From Cololabis saira (taxonomy: Eukaryota; Chordata; Actinopteri; Beloniformes; Belonidae), in contig NC_084607.1 of assembly GCF_033807715.1 (NCBI RefSeq), positions 15,734,941 through 15,798,940 on the forward strand: a stretch of DNA of 64,000 nt, in the 5' to 3' direction. The position numbers and the translations under genes are program-made. Below the pieces are notes generated by a model. That model ran no database searches. It saw only the letters and a list, made by a program, of their open reading frames with translations, and was not told the DNA's origin. Positions 11,001 to 25,800 of the stretch are shown here, piece after piece; within the stretch, counting starts at the first letter, position 1; every line of letters begins with the position of its first letter.

Positions 11001-14000
11001 GCAGACTGTTTGACTGTACTGACGTGGCCTTTTTGTGACCAAGTTACTACCTCTCACTCATGCATTTGCACTTTTCACACTCGTGACATGCTCTCGGGCA
11101 ACACGCCTGTCCTCTGGCCTAGTTTAAAACCAATTTAGAGCTAATGATTCTGCAGTGTGAAAAGAGGAGGTAGACACTGCAGATAGTAATGACAGAAGCC
11201 GCAACGGTGGCGTTTACAGCCTCCTATTATCAGTGTTTATTGAGTTTGACGGTGGCAAGCCTCAGGTTTTTTTTTTACTGTCAAACAGGTTTATGCAGCT
11301 CATATCCTGATATGCTGTAATGCTGTGTCATCATTTCTCCAATTTGATTGTTCAAGTTTGACCACAATTGATTTCCTTTCCACCTATAACCTTTTTGTAA
11401 ATGGTTCTAAATGCCACAAAATGGTTTAAATTTTATATTTATCAGAGAACCACCTGGTTAATTCTTTCCTGAAATAACTTTTAAGCCTTTTTTTCTCTGT
11501 GCTGCAGAGCCTGAGAAATGATAGTTAGTGCTGATGCAGATATGAGTGAACAGCACTACCTACAATGAGCCACACTGTCATACTATCTTCACTGGGACAC
11601 AATACCCAGCCTTATCTGCTGTATGCACAGTTTTACAGTGTAGTTTAACTGGAGCACTGGAATAACTGCCCACGGCAGTGTCAGTTGATACACCGTGAAA
11701 GGCTTTTTCAGAGCGCAGGGCTCTGTTACTCTTACTTCTCACAAATGGGCATTCATGGGTCCTGAGAACAGATCCAGAGGGAGGAATTTGATGTATCACC
11801 TCCTCTGTGGCGCTGACAGCAAAGGAAAGCCTCCTCCAAATTTGTCCACCCTGTGTTTTTTACGTCTGCTTGCTGCTTAGTTTTTTTTGTCTCTCGTCCC
11901 TTTAAGTAAACACACCTTGCTAAAAGAGGTTGGAAAAAACCTGGGACTCATAAGTGCGACAACTCATGTTAACAGGCCCATCAGTAAATCAACAACGTCA
12001 TGCATTGGTTGTTTGATCGTTGAGGATTACCTGTGTGATGCCAAGCCACCTGAAATGTGTAATTAAGCGGGTGTTTCTTTGCAGAACCTGCGTGTGCGGT
12101 CAGTGAGAGGTGCGGGGCTCGCCCTGTCATATGGAAAGCTGCCTGGGTCTTTGTGCTCCAAATACATGCTGGTGGACGGAGAGAAGGTCATGTTCGGGTC
12201 CTACAGGTGAATATCAAGCATTGGTGCATACAGTCATGTTTGCCATTTTCTTTGTTTGTTTTTGACTGAATGGGAGAATCCCCAAGACATTTCAAAATGA
12301 TAAAATACCTTAAATTTGAACTCCATATACTTGTAGAAAGAGAATCAATATTGACCCATCGGGACCAGAAGTGAACATGTGTGTCCCTTTAAAATGAGGT
12401 CAGTGAAAACTGTAACACTGTCAGGAAATTAAAGTGTCCCCACCTAGTGTAAATTTAAGAAAGCAAATGAAGTAAGAACCTCCTGATGGAAAAGTACTGC
12501 AGCGATTGATGTGTTTCAGCTGGCAATAAGTGATTTCCCCCTTAACCAATGCAGTGAGCTGCTTCTCGTTTCCCAAACATCCATTTCTGGGAATGCATTC
12601 TGCTCTCCTGGGAAAAAATATTTCCCTCTTTCAAAATTGTCAAATTGTTGATCTAGATAAACAGAGTGACTAAGAGGATAGTTAAAACTACTAACACTGG
12701 AAGAGGAACCTTCCAACACCTTATTAAAACCTGGAAGAATAGTGGGAACCCATCGTCAGGAACAGACTCAGCTTTGTTATTTACCTCCCAAAACTCTGGC
12801 TGACTACCTGAATATACAGAATAGAAAAGTCATTTTTTCTTCTGTGACGGCACAGGCACGTGCCAAGATTCATGGCCAGGATTTGTCAGCTCAAATTTTG
12901 AAAGTGAGTCTTTTAGGGAGGGTGATGCCACAGATTCAAGAGCTTAAATCCATCAAGAATTCTTGATATATGCCAGAGAAGTTTTCTATTTTGCAAGGAT
13001 ATGACCCTTCATGAAATCCTGATAAAAAAGATTCATCCAACTCTGCATGTAAATTAATTTTTTATACAGGAATGCTGCTCGATAGTCAGCACCCTTTTGC
13101 AGCCGGGTAGCTAGATTTAGATTTTACACCCCTTTAGCAACTTCTTACACAATATATTCTACGAAGACCAAGTTTTTCAGTTCCTCTTCATGACCTATGC
13201 ATGCACGCACGCACGCACGCACACACGCACACACGCACACACACACTTTTTATCCTCAACTTTCTTGCTTTACACTGTCTTTCTGGAGAGAAGAACAACA
13301 TATTCTGTTATGAGAACAGAGAAGCACATAAACAGTTTATGTGGTGGCATAAAGTCTGACCCTTTCGTTTGTTTGGGCATATATTAACTTTGAAGTTCTT
13401 TGCAAAGGTGAGAACAGAGAGCAGCAGAGACGCAAACAGATGCAGGAGCAGACACCAGATCCAATACAGTTGTGACCAAGTTGTGGATTTGATCCTAGCT
13501 CGTGAGATCTAGAGACTATCAACGTCTTTTCTAGCAAGTTTTGTTGCCAGTGTCTTTCTGTTAAACCCAAACCTCCTCACACATGTGAACAATTATTCAA
13601 AGCTTTGAAAAATGATACAATCAGTCAAGACGGAGCTTCTTTGCATAAAAGTAAGACAGACAAAAATGTTCTGATAACACAAAAACTTATTCTCAGTAGG
13701 TTTTTTTTTTTTTTTTCCTGACAATTTATGTCTACTAGTCCTAGTCCATGTTAAGTGCATGATAAACCTTTTGGGTTTAAAGGTTAATTACTTCATCCTT
13801 AGCAGCTGTATCAAGCGGCTTTTTTTGCCCCCATGATGACGAACTAATTGAAACTCGTTAAAATGGCAATACAATTATAGGATTAAAGAAAACTAAAGTG
13901 TTAACATGAAGCGTTTCTGTATGAGCTGCAGAAGAAACTCTTGGATACAGCCCAAAGCTCTAGAAGCATTTTGTAAGTGATTATGTGATATGTCGCCAAG

Positions 14001-15450
14001 CTGATGGGATGAATTTATCATCACAAATGCTAAAATACAGCATGTTTTTACCAGGTCCAGATTTATTTTGCACAAAAAAAGTATAAAATAAAACCTTCTG
14101 TCTTGCAGCTTCACCTGGTGTTCATCTCGGATGGACAGAAACACGATTACTGTAATGTCTGGACAAATTGTGGACTACTTTGACAATGACTTTAGGGAGC
14201 TGTACGCTGTGTCTGAACACGTGGATCTCTACGGGGAGTTCAACATCACAAAGCCGCCTCTTCCAACACCCATCATGAAGCCAAAAGTTGAGCACATCCG
14301 GCCTTTACCTGTCTCCACATCACGCTTCCAGGTGTCAGTCGAGGACTCTAGACAAACTGACCTGAAGGTACCTGCACATAAGTACCACAATCCCAAGTAC
14401 TCCTTGGTATTTGGGAATAGCATAGGTTTGACAGGTTCCCTTCAAGACCTGTCGACTCAGAAGAACTCGGTGGTGACGGCCGGGCTTAACCAAAGGAATG
14501 GCTTGCAAGGCTTGGCTCATACCAAAACAGAGAGCAAGGAAAAGATGGACCAGGTCTCCTCACCGAGTCCAAGTTCACCTGCAGAGGAAGATGATGACAA
14601 AAAGAACCTGGCGGCCGGTCCAAAAAAACATCGCAGCTCCTTCAGAAATTTCTTAAAAAGAAGGGAATCAAATCAAAATACAGAGACTATAGAAGAAGGT
14701 GTGGTTTCTCCACAGAGCCCTGCCCCCACCTGTAAAACACCAGAGACCAATGGCATCGCAGTGTCAGAGGAGGAGGACTTGTTTGAGGTCAATGACAAAC
14801 CAGCACCACTGAAATCCAAAATGAAGAAGCCTCCAAAGCTCCTTCAGAGGAGCGTGTCTCTGCAGGCCATCAACGCAGGCGACGAAGACGGTGCGTGAAT
14901 ATTTCACTTACAAGTTCTTTTACTTATACGTTTTTATCATCATAATAGATATTTTCTTCAATAATAGATTACTTTCTACCAAAAATGAAAGTAATCAAAT
15001 TGCATATTTTTTTACAAAGTGATAAAAATCACCCAAAGATTCAACGTTTATTACCAAAGCATAGTAACCACAAATTTAAGCAGAAGTTTTAAATACAAGT
15101 TAAAATACATTTAATCTTTGTTCAAATGAATGACATCTTTACAAACATGATGCTTTGGGAAATATTTAGAACAATCTAAATCTACATTCAAACTCACATG
15201 ATGGTTAAAAACCAGAAAATGTCTCAGGGGAAGTTTGAAATGACTGGAAATACCCTTGACTTATTTCTTACCATGGGTTATGTGAGAAGATTAATACGAC
15301 TGTGAAGTATATGAATATAATAGGGAAGCATTGTAGGTCTAAATGAAGATAAAAGAGTCTATGTTTTAATAATTCCCTTCCTTTCTTTGTGTTTGAACAG
15401 GATTAAAAGGCCGGCGACGGCACCATAAGAAGAACTGCATCCAGTCATAA
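4592..15450 (+). CDS. fam83f: FAM83F, complete five-exon gene
   Basis: Protein of the FAM83 family that anchors casein kinase 1 isoforms; human FAM83F binds CK1-alpha at membranes. Exons 4592-5068, 10293-10460, 12085-12206, 14109-14890 and 15401-15450 join in consistent phases (0,0,2,1) to 532 residues; human has about 500. The start MAESQLICMDSEHVNEKI matches the human start, and ATG sits in a good Kozak context (gccATGg). Residues about 15-300 form the DUF1669 pseudo-PLD domain, which lacks an HKD motif. Asp246 in LVDGEK and the Phe280-x3-Phe284 pair in YFDNDFREL align with residues reported to matter for CK1 binding. Residues 300-515 are low-complexity, Ser/Lys-rich. The protein ends CIQS, a CaaX box. 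Confidence 0.93.
5069..10292 (+). other. fam83f: fam83f intron 1
   Basis: Starts gtaaatg and ends ttttcccag. It is AT-rich. It contains a 31-bp remnant of a palindromic MITE at 5103-5135 (ends GCCTGAATTATGGTTCTGCG and AATCAGCC) and a TA/CA/TG-rich simple repeat at 9850-9980. I see no exon-like conserved stretch in it. Confidence 0.7.
10461..12084 (+). other. fam83f: fam83f intron 2
   Basis: Starts gtgagc and ends ctttgcag. No coding exon or recognisable repeat is seen in it. The short ORFs are not supported. Confidence 0.7.
12207..14108 (+). other. fam83f: fam83f intron 3
   Basis: Starts gtgaat and ends cttgcag. It contains a CGCA/CACA simple repeat near 13199-13248 and otherwise nothing recognised. 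Confidence 0.7.
14109..14890 (+). CDS. fam83f: fam83f exon 4 (end of DUF1669 and C-terminal tail)
   Basis: Longest exon. The acceptor completes the Ser codon of GSYSFTW. It holds the last part of DUF1669 (DRNTITVMSGQIVDYFDNDF) and then a divergent tail with acidic/serine patches and basic clusters such as KKHRSSFRNFLKRR. The donor is at GACG|gtgcgt. Confidence 0.92.
15401..15450 (+). CDS. fam83f: fam83f terminal exon encoding the CaaX box
   Basis: A short exon of 50 bases. It encodes GLKGRRRHHKKNCIQS and a stop, that is a polybasic run next to a C-terminal Cys-Ile-Gln-Ser. Polybasic plus CaaX with terminal Ser suggests farnesylation and membrane targeting, as known for human FAM83F (C-terminus CVIS). 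Lipidation here is inferred. Confidence 0.9.
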
Positions 15451-15965
15451 TATGAAAAACAGCCTGCCATATAGATGATCCTGCTGTTAAACACACTGCA
15501 ACAGATGAGTCACAGTATCGGCGAAATGTAACCTGGTGATGCCACTTCATCAGCCAATTACAGTGTGTGTCTATGGGCTGTCATGCAGAGAAAGGTCACC
15601 ACTGAAGACCAGGAAGTCTGAACGTTGAAGCCAATTACTGCTGACACCGGGAGATGTCACTGCCATTTTTCACTATTCCATATTTTTCTACTTTTTTTCT
15701 ATTAAATTATGCCGTAATCAAGTGTTGTTTCTATATTTCACACTTGGATGGTTGAACCTAGATAGTGCATAGGTAGTGTATTACATCACACCTGTTAGTT
15801 ACGCTGTTGCTATGGGGACAGGGCAAGTGATAAGTCGCGGTGTCGCCTTACCCTGGACTCTTAGGTAACAAAGTAAGAGTGTGTATTACAGGCTGTGAAT
15901 AATGCACAAGGACTGTCTTTTTCATCCGGTTGAAACTGGCATAAAATAAAATGAAATGTGAAACC
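15451..15965 (+). other. fam83f: probable 3' UTR of fam83f
   Basis: Non-coding sequence after the stop, with an AATAAA at about 15944. The end is inferred from that signal. Confidence 0.45.
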
Positions 15966-19832
<3,867 letters not shown>

Positions 19833-22800
19833 TCAGTAAGAGGAGGTGTTGTTGATGACTTTCCTCTTGCGTAGAGACACCAAGTCATAAAAAGGGTCCT
19901 TGGTGATGCTTGCTCTAAAAAAAATAAAAATAAAACAAAAAAACATTACAATTCAGTTTAAAACAGACAGTTTTCTTTTGTGCCTCTTTGTACACCACGC
20001 TTGGTCGTCAGTGAATTGTTTTGCTCGAGACTGAAGGATTTCTCAGAACTCTGAACACCTTGAAGTCTCATCCTGAAAACGGCTAGTTATTCTTCCCATA
20101 TTGTATCTTGCTGTTGCTAGGTACCTGTGTGACTTTCCTGTAAAACCAAATCAAACTGCCGATGTTGATTCAAGGTGACAGATACTTCAGCCATGGCTGA
20201 TTACTTGAACTCCCTGTGTGCATGTTTTTCGAAGTCGAGGCGTGACGCATGTTCGGCGTGCCTCTCACCTGACCGCGTTAATCCAGTCGTCCCGCTCTTC
20301 CGCGCTGGCTGCACTGAGCTTATAAGACTGGTGCTGACCCTGAACCACTCTTCCTTTGTTTTCTGTCTTGCAGGCCTTGATCTTCTGTCCTTTGGGGCTG
20401 TATAACTCCAAACAGTGCTGTTGGAACACAAAGGCACACACACGTGTGTCACAAAAGCCCTTGGACTCACTGTTTTGAACAGGTTTTGCTGCTGTTTGGC
20501 TCATCATTAGAGCCTGTAGCAGCAGATATCATGTTTGTGAAAGATAGATGCTCCTTCATACCAAACTGAATGATACTCTACCAGTTTGTGTGAGTCTTGC
20601 ATCTCCCTGATACAAAGATTTTCCAGAGGAATGATCCCAATTGGATCTTTATCCTGGAGGACGAGACACATGTCAGTGACAGTCTGGGCATGTCTGACAT
20701 CTCCGTGGTTGTAAAACAGCAGAGAGGAATAAACTTACCGTGGTGTATTTAAAGTAATACAGGCAGCTGTCTGTCAAAATAAACCACCTTCTTTTCCAGG
20801 TTTTAATCCGACCACCTTCAACGAGAATTAGAAAATAAATAAACAAATACCGTATTTTCTGGACTATAAGCTGCACCTGCATATAAGCCGCATCCGCTCT
20901 ATTTTTTAAAAATAATTTAAAAAAAGATATACAAGCCGCACCTGCATACAAGCCGCATCCGCTCTATTTAAAAAAAAAAAAAGATATTCAAGCCGCAGAT
21001 ATTTATGTTGTTAGATTAGATATTTACTACATGTACAGAAGGATTTTGAACTGTAAATGATGTACATGTTTGTACCAAGAGAAAATAACCAGTATTTATT
21101 TATCTATTTATCTGTTTGAAATATCATTCTACCTACTTCTATCTGCTAAAGAAGAAGTAGCGTATTCTTCTTTGCATTTATTTTGTCTTAGTTTTGATTC
21201 TAATTCCGGTTAGAGCGCCACGAGCGGTGGAAGAAAAATCCACAGAATAGCCGCACCTTTGTATAAGCTGCATGGTGGAAAACCTATGAAAAAAGTAGCG
21301 GCTTATAGTCCAGAAAATACGGTAAATAAAAGACAAGGTTCTGGGAAATCAACTCCAATCAACTTAATCTTTGCCGTATGGTGTTTAAATCATCATCTCA
21401 CCCATTTTTAGTAGCCAACCCTCTCGGTCCGGATTAAAAAACGTCAGCGTGAGGTCATTCCCATCATCCTGTGGGATCTTGAACGGCTCACTGCGGATGC
21501 TTGCGTACAATTTCTGAAAGATATTTGAAGATGTAAGAATACGTCTGACTCGATCTCAAAATTCTTGTTGTCCTTGATGCTGAATTAAAGTAGAATTACA
21601 ATATTTGAATAAAAATCTTTCACAAAATCACAAATGCGCTTCATTATCAAAACGGTTATTTATTTCCTGTGACGGCAACAATCCTTTCCAGACATTTAGT
21701 GGCACACTTGGATAGTGAACATTTGAAGATCCTGCTAAATATTGTTTCATGTTCACCTACATGAATATACTTTTGTCTGCTGTTTCTGCAACTTATTTGT
21801 AACTAAACATTCACTTTACATCTTCAGGAATACTGTAGTTTTCAGGGACATATTTCAGCTTGTGAAACCTTTTTGTGCAGTTGGATATGTGCTGCAGCTC
21901 AGTGCGCTCTTACAAAGCAAAGCATGTTATAACCTTTTATACCCTTCTTTTGATACTCTGCTAAAGTCCTAATGGTCTTGTTGCTCGTTTGGTTCAGTAT
22001 ACAACACATAGTGCAGTCTTGCAGCACTTCTGCAGATAACTGAAGATCAGTGCTTGCTTGTAATCCTCACCAGCGTTCACACACTTCTCTCACAGAGTCT
22101 TCACATCACCTCTTGACATTTTGAGAGCTGAAACTGGGATTCCCACATATTTAGTCTAGCAGTTTTCCAATTTGTTCATGTCTTTGGACAAAACTGTTGC
22201 TGATGCACTCACAGGAAAAATTAAGCAAGAAACAATCAGTCCCCCTCTTCATGAAGAGTAAAAACATTAAAGATAAATACTAGCAATATGAGAGATAGGT
22301 GAACCTTAGTCATCTTTTGTTTTGTTTGAGATATGAGATGTTTTTTTTTTTTATTTTATTTTATTTATTTTTTTATTTTGTTATTCAAAATTTAGTGCAA
22401 AGCATCTTCGGTGCCTTTATTTTGGAAAAATATTCTAACTTCTGTGCTCTGCATTTACAATTAGTAATTTACAATATTATCATTCTCACTTTCACAGATT
22501 TGTTTTGTCACGTAAGTAGTCATACTGATGAACAAGAAGAAAAGCCAGCTGACCGTGAGCAGTTCAGTTGGCAAGTCCTCGCCGTGGTTTATGCCTCTGT
22601 TCATGGAAACAAACCGCTGCAGACTCGGTTTGTCTTTCACGTTGGGATTGTGGAGACTCGTGTTCAGCATGATGATGGAAAAAGACAGGATGTAGCAGGT
22701 GTCTGTCACAGAAACCACAGCATAGTTTTCTCTTGGCTGAGCATTGTTATCACTGGCTCAGTTGTATGAGTGCACCCATTAAAAAGATAAGATTTCTGTC

Positions 22801-25800
22801 AATTCTGTCAGAGCAAAAAACATTTATTTGGAGCTTTTAGGTTTGCTCTGGTCAGAAAAGGATAGACGAGACATTTCTGCAGCTTTCATATCACAGTAAT
22901 CTATCATTTGGGCTTTGTAGAAACACTTCTTAATTGGAGCGCACAAAAAGACTGAAATAGCCCTTTACCTGTTGATTGAAAGACTCTCGGGTTACATTCA
23001 CAGTACCGAGCTGCAAACGCCTCCATCATCCTGTCAATCTTCTGAGCTTCTCCTGGGAGGCGGAAGCTCCACAGAAACTGCCTGAGAAATATCAGTGATA
23101 TGAAGAAAATTAAATACAATCACAAACCATCAAAGACAAGAAGTTTCTGGTAATAAGATGCAAGACTGAAACATTTCATGCTTTTTCACCAACCTCAAAG
23201 CCTGCACCAGATTCAGGTCGTAGAACTCATGTAGATCCACAAACGCTTTCAGCACCTCCAGATGCATTTCCTCCCTGTGTCGCAATTGCAAAAATGGACC
23301 ATTAGGTCATTAAAAAGAAGAAAAACACTGCAGAGAAATACCAAAGAGAGGGATCGCTGACAAAGTTTGATGTGACAGGAAGGTAGGACTTGGATGTGCA
23401 AAATTATTTTTTCCTCCCCCCTGAATAGTTATTTGCCTTTAATAAGTAGTTTCAATAAATGTTTAAAGGAGCCGTCTGTAAGAAATGGCCAAAACTGGTA
23501 CTGCAGTCACTTTCAAAATGTTGTTGAGCGGCGTGTACCCTCCCCCTCCTCCCCCCGACCAGAGGTTGCCAGGTAGGCTGCAGAATGCAGCAGGAACGTA
23601 GGCTGCCATGGCTGCGATAATTAGAGCCGAGCTGGCAACCCGGATGCCAAAACAATACTGACTTGGTGATTGGGAGATAGGTGGAGGGTGGAGCTTCAGA
23701 AACAATACTGACTTTGTGATTGGGAGATAGGTGGAGGGTGGAGCTTCAGGCCAAAACAAAAAATGACAACATAAACATCAGTTGAGGGCTGCAACTCCTC
23801 TTTTTAAACTGGAATATCCTGGCTTGAGTGCTGTTGTCAGTGACATAAGTATTTGAAATGAACATGATTTTTAATTGTCTGTTGACATATCGGGGTCATT
23901 TTATGATTAGTTTTATTATTGCTCTTACATACAGCTCCTTTAAAAACCACATTCATTTTTTTCAGGACTATCTTGACGCAGTTTTATTGTACGCTGTATA
24001 TTGATCATTAAACTAGTTCTGATTAACTTATGACACTTCAAAAAGTCAAAATGGTAAAAATGAATTGAGCTTATCATATAATTTGCTGACAGTTTTGTTT
24101 TCTCCTGATCAAAGTGACATTAAAGCTGGTGCTGGGTCTGTACGTGACGCTACATGACCCCTGGCGTTCCCTTCATGGGATTTCAGAGTGACTGTTATTA
24201 AGAGAGTTTACAGGGATGTTTTCTTAAAGAAAATATAATCTTGGTTGAATTCAGGTTAACTTCTATTTATAAGCCGTCTAATAGTTTGCATTAACCCATT
24301 CAGATGGAAGACTTTTTAAACATTTTTATTACTCAACCTCTGAAGACACAAGAGACATGAATATTTTACTAAAGCAGAACTTGTAAGCCTTGACAGGAAG
24401 GTGAACCTGTCCTAAAACTGGAACAGATACTGCTGTCAGGCCGCTTTCATCCTTCTTTGCTGTGCTTCAGCCTGTCATCTTCTCGCAGGCTAGTAACCAT
24501 GGTAACCATGGCAGTAGCAGCGATTAACCTCAGTTTGAGACTCATCCTGATTGAATTCACTGAGCCTGAGTAAAAGTGTATTTACTTTCTGTTTGACTTG
24601 TCTTCGAATCTCATCCAGCCGCACGTCATTCCAGCATACTGTACCTTTCGCCCAAGAAGTTTCCGATGGCGCTCTTATTCAGTCCCTCCTCCTTGTAAAG
24701 AAACGCTGCCACTGACTCTGCTTGCCATTCAATGAGGCCATTTTCGACCAGGTAATTGATGCCCTGCAGCAAAAGGGGTGATGGTGGGTTAGAGTTACAT
24801 GAATAGTATTTGGAAACTAGAATCATTTTGTCACGTAAAAGTTTATATCTGCAGATTTTGATTTACAGCTTGAATATGTGGTCCAGCTTCGAAGTTAAAC
24901 TCTGTTTTTCATGTGAAATGTTGGCCACAGCTTACGTCTGTAATTCTAATTCTTGTTCTTCCCCTTTTGAGTCATAATTGACATTTAGAGACTCATAAGA
25001 TGACAAGGATGATATCCATCTGAGAAGGTGCTCAGACCCATTTCTTCAAATATGACCCTTGATTCTGAGCATGTACTGCTGCAAAGCGTTTGTTCAATTC
25101 AGTTTCACTTAAAAGACCCTCAGCATGATGAAGTCTTGAGACTTTACATCCGGCCACTCGTTCTTAGGCCCGAGTGCCGAGCAGCATGAGGCCGAGGGCC
25201 TGGGCTAACCAGGAACCCGGAGAGAGGCTGCTGTGGTACAGTTACACCTCTGCACCACTTCACGGAACAGGATGTGGGTTTTCTCGCTAAAGCTCGTCTT
25301 CTACTTATGCGCTGTGCGTGTGCAAAGTCTGCACTTCTAAGCGTCTAACACACACACATGAAATCCACATCCGCTGCATGGAGTCATCTGTGCTCTCATT
25401 CTGTTGTTGACAGTGTAATCCAGATGAGATTAAACTAATAATATCTTGAAAGTTACCGATGAACTACCTAGAAACGTCTCCATGGATGTACTGTAGAGCC
25501 CTCACACGTGAAGACCCATGTGAGTAAGGTTACTCTCCTTCCCCTTGAGTTTGGCCCATTCTGCCGGATGTGATGGATAATCTTTGGCATAAAAACAACT
25601 GAAATATAATTTTATAAAGGAACAACAATGCTGTTGTAATAGTTGGTTTATGTTCACAAAAAACTTTTTGGGGTGAGATTGACTACTTGGTCAAGTTTAT
25701 ATATATCTTCATTTTCAAATTTGAATTATCTGTTTGAAAATCAGCAAGAATCTTCAAGTCCATTGTTTTGTTTTGACCCCCCCCCCCCTTCCTTTTCTCC

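Noticed and set aside
22299..22769. 156-codon plus-strand ORF
   Set aside because: It is antisense to a cyth4 Sec7 exon joined to low-complexity intron sequence.
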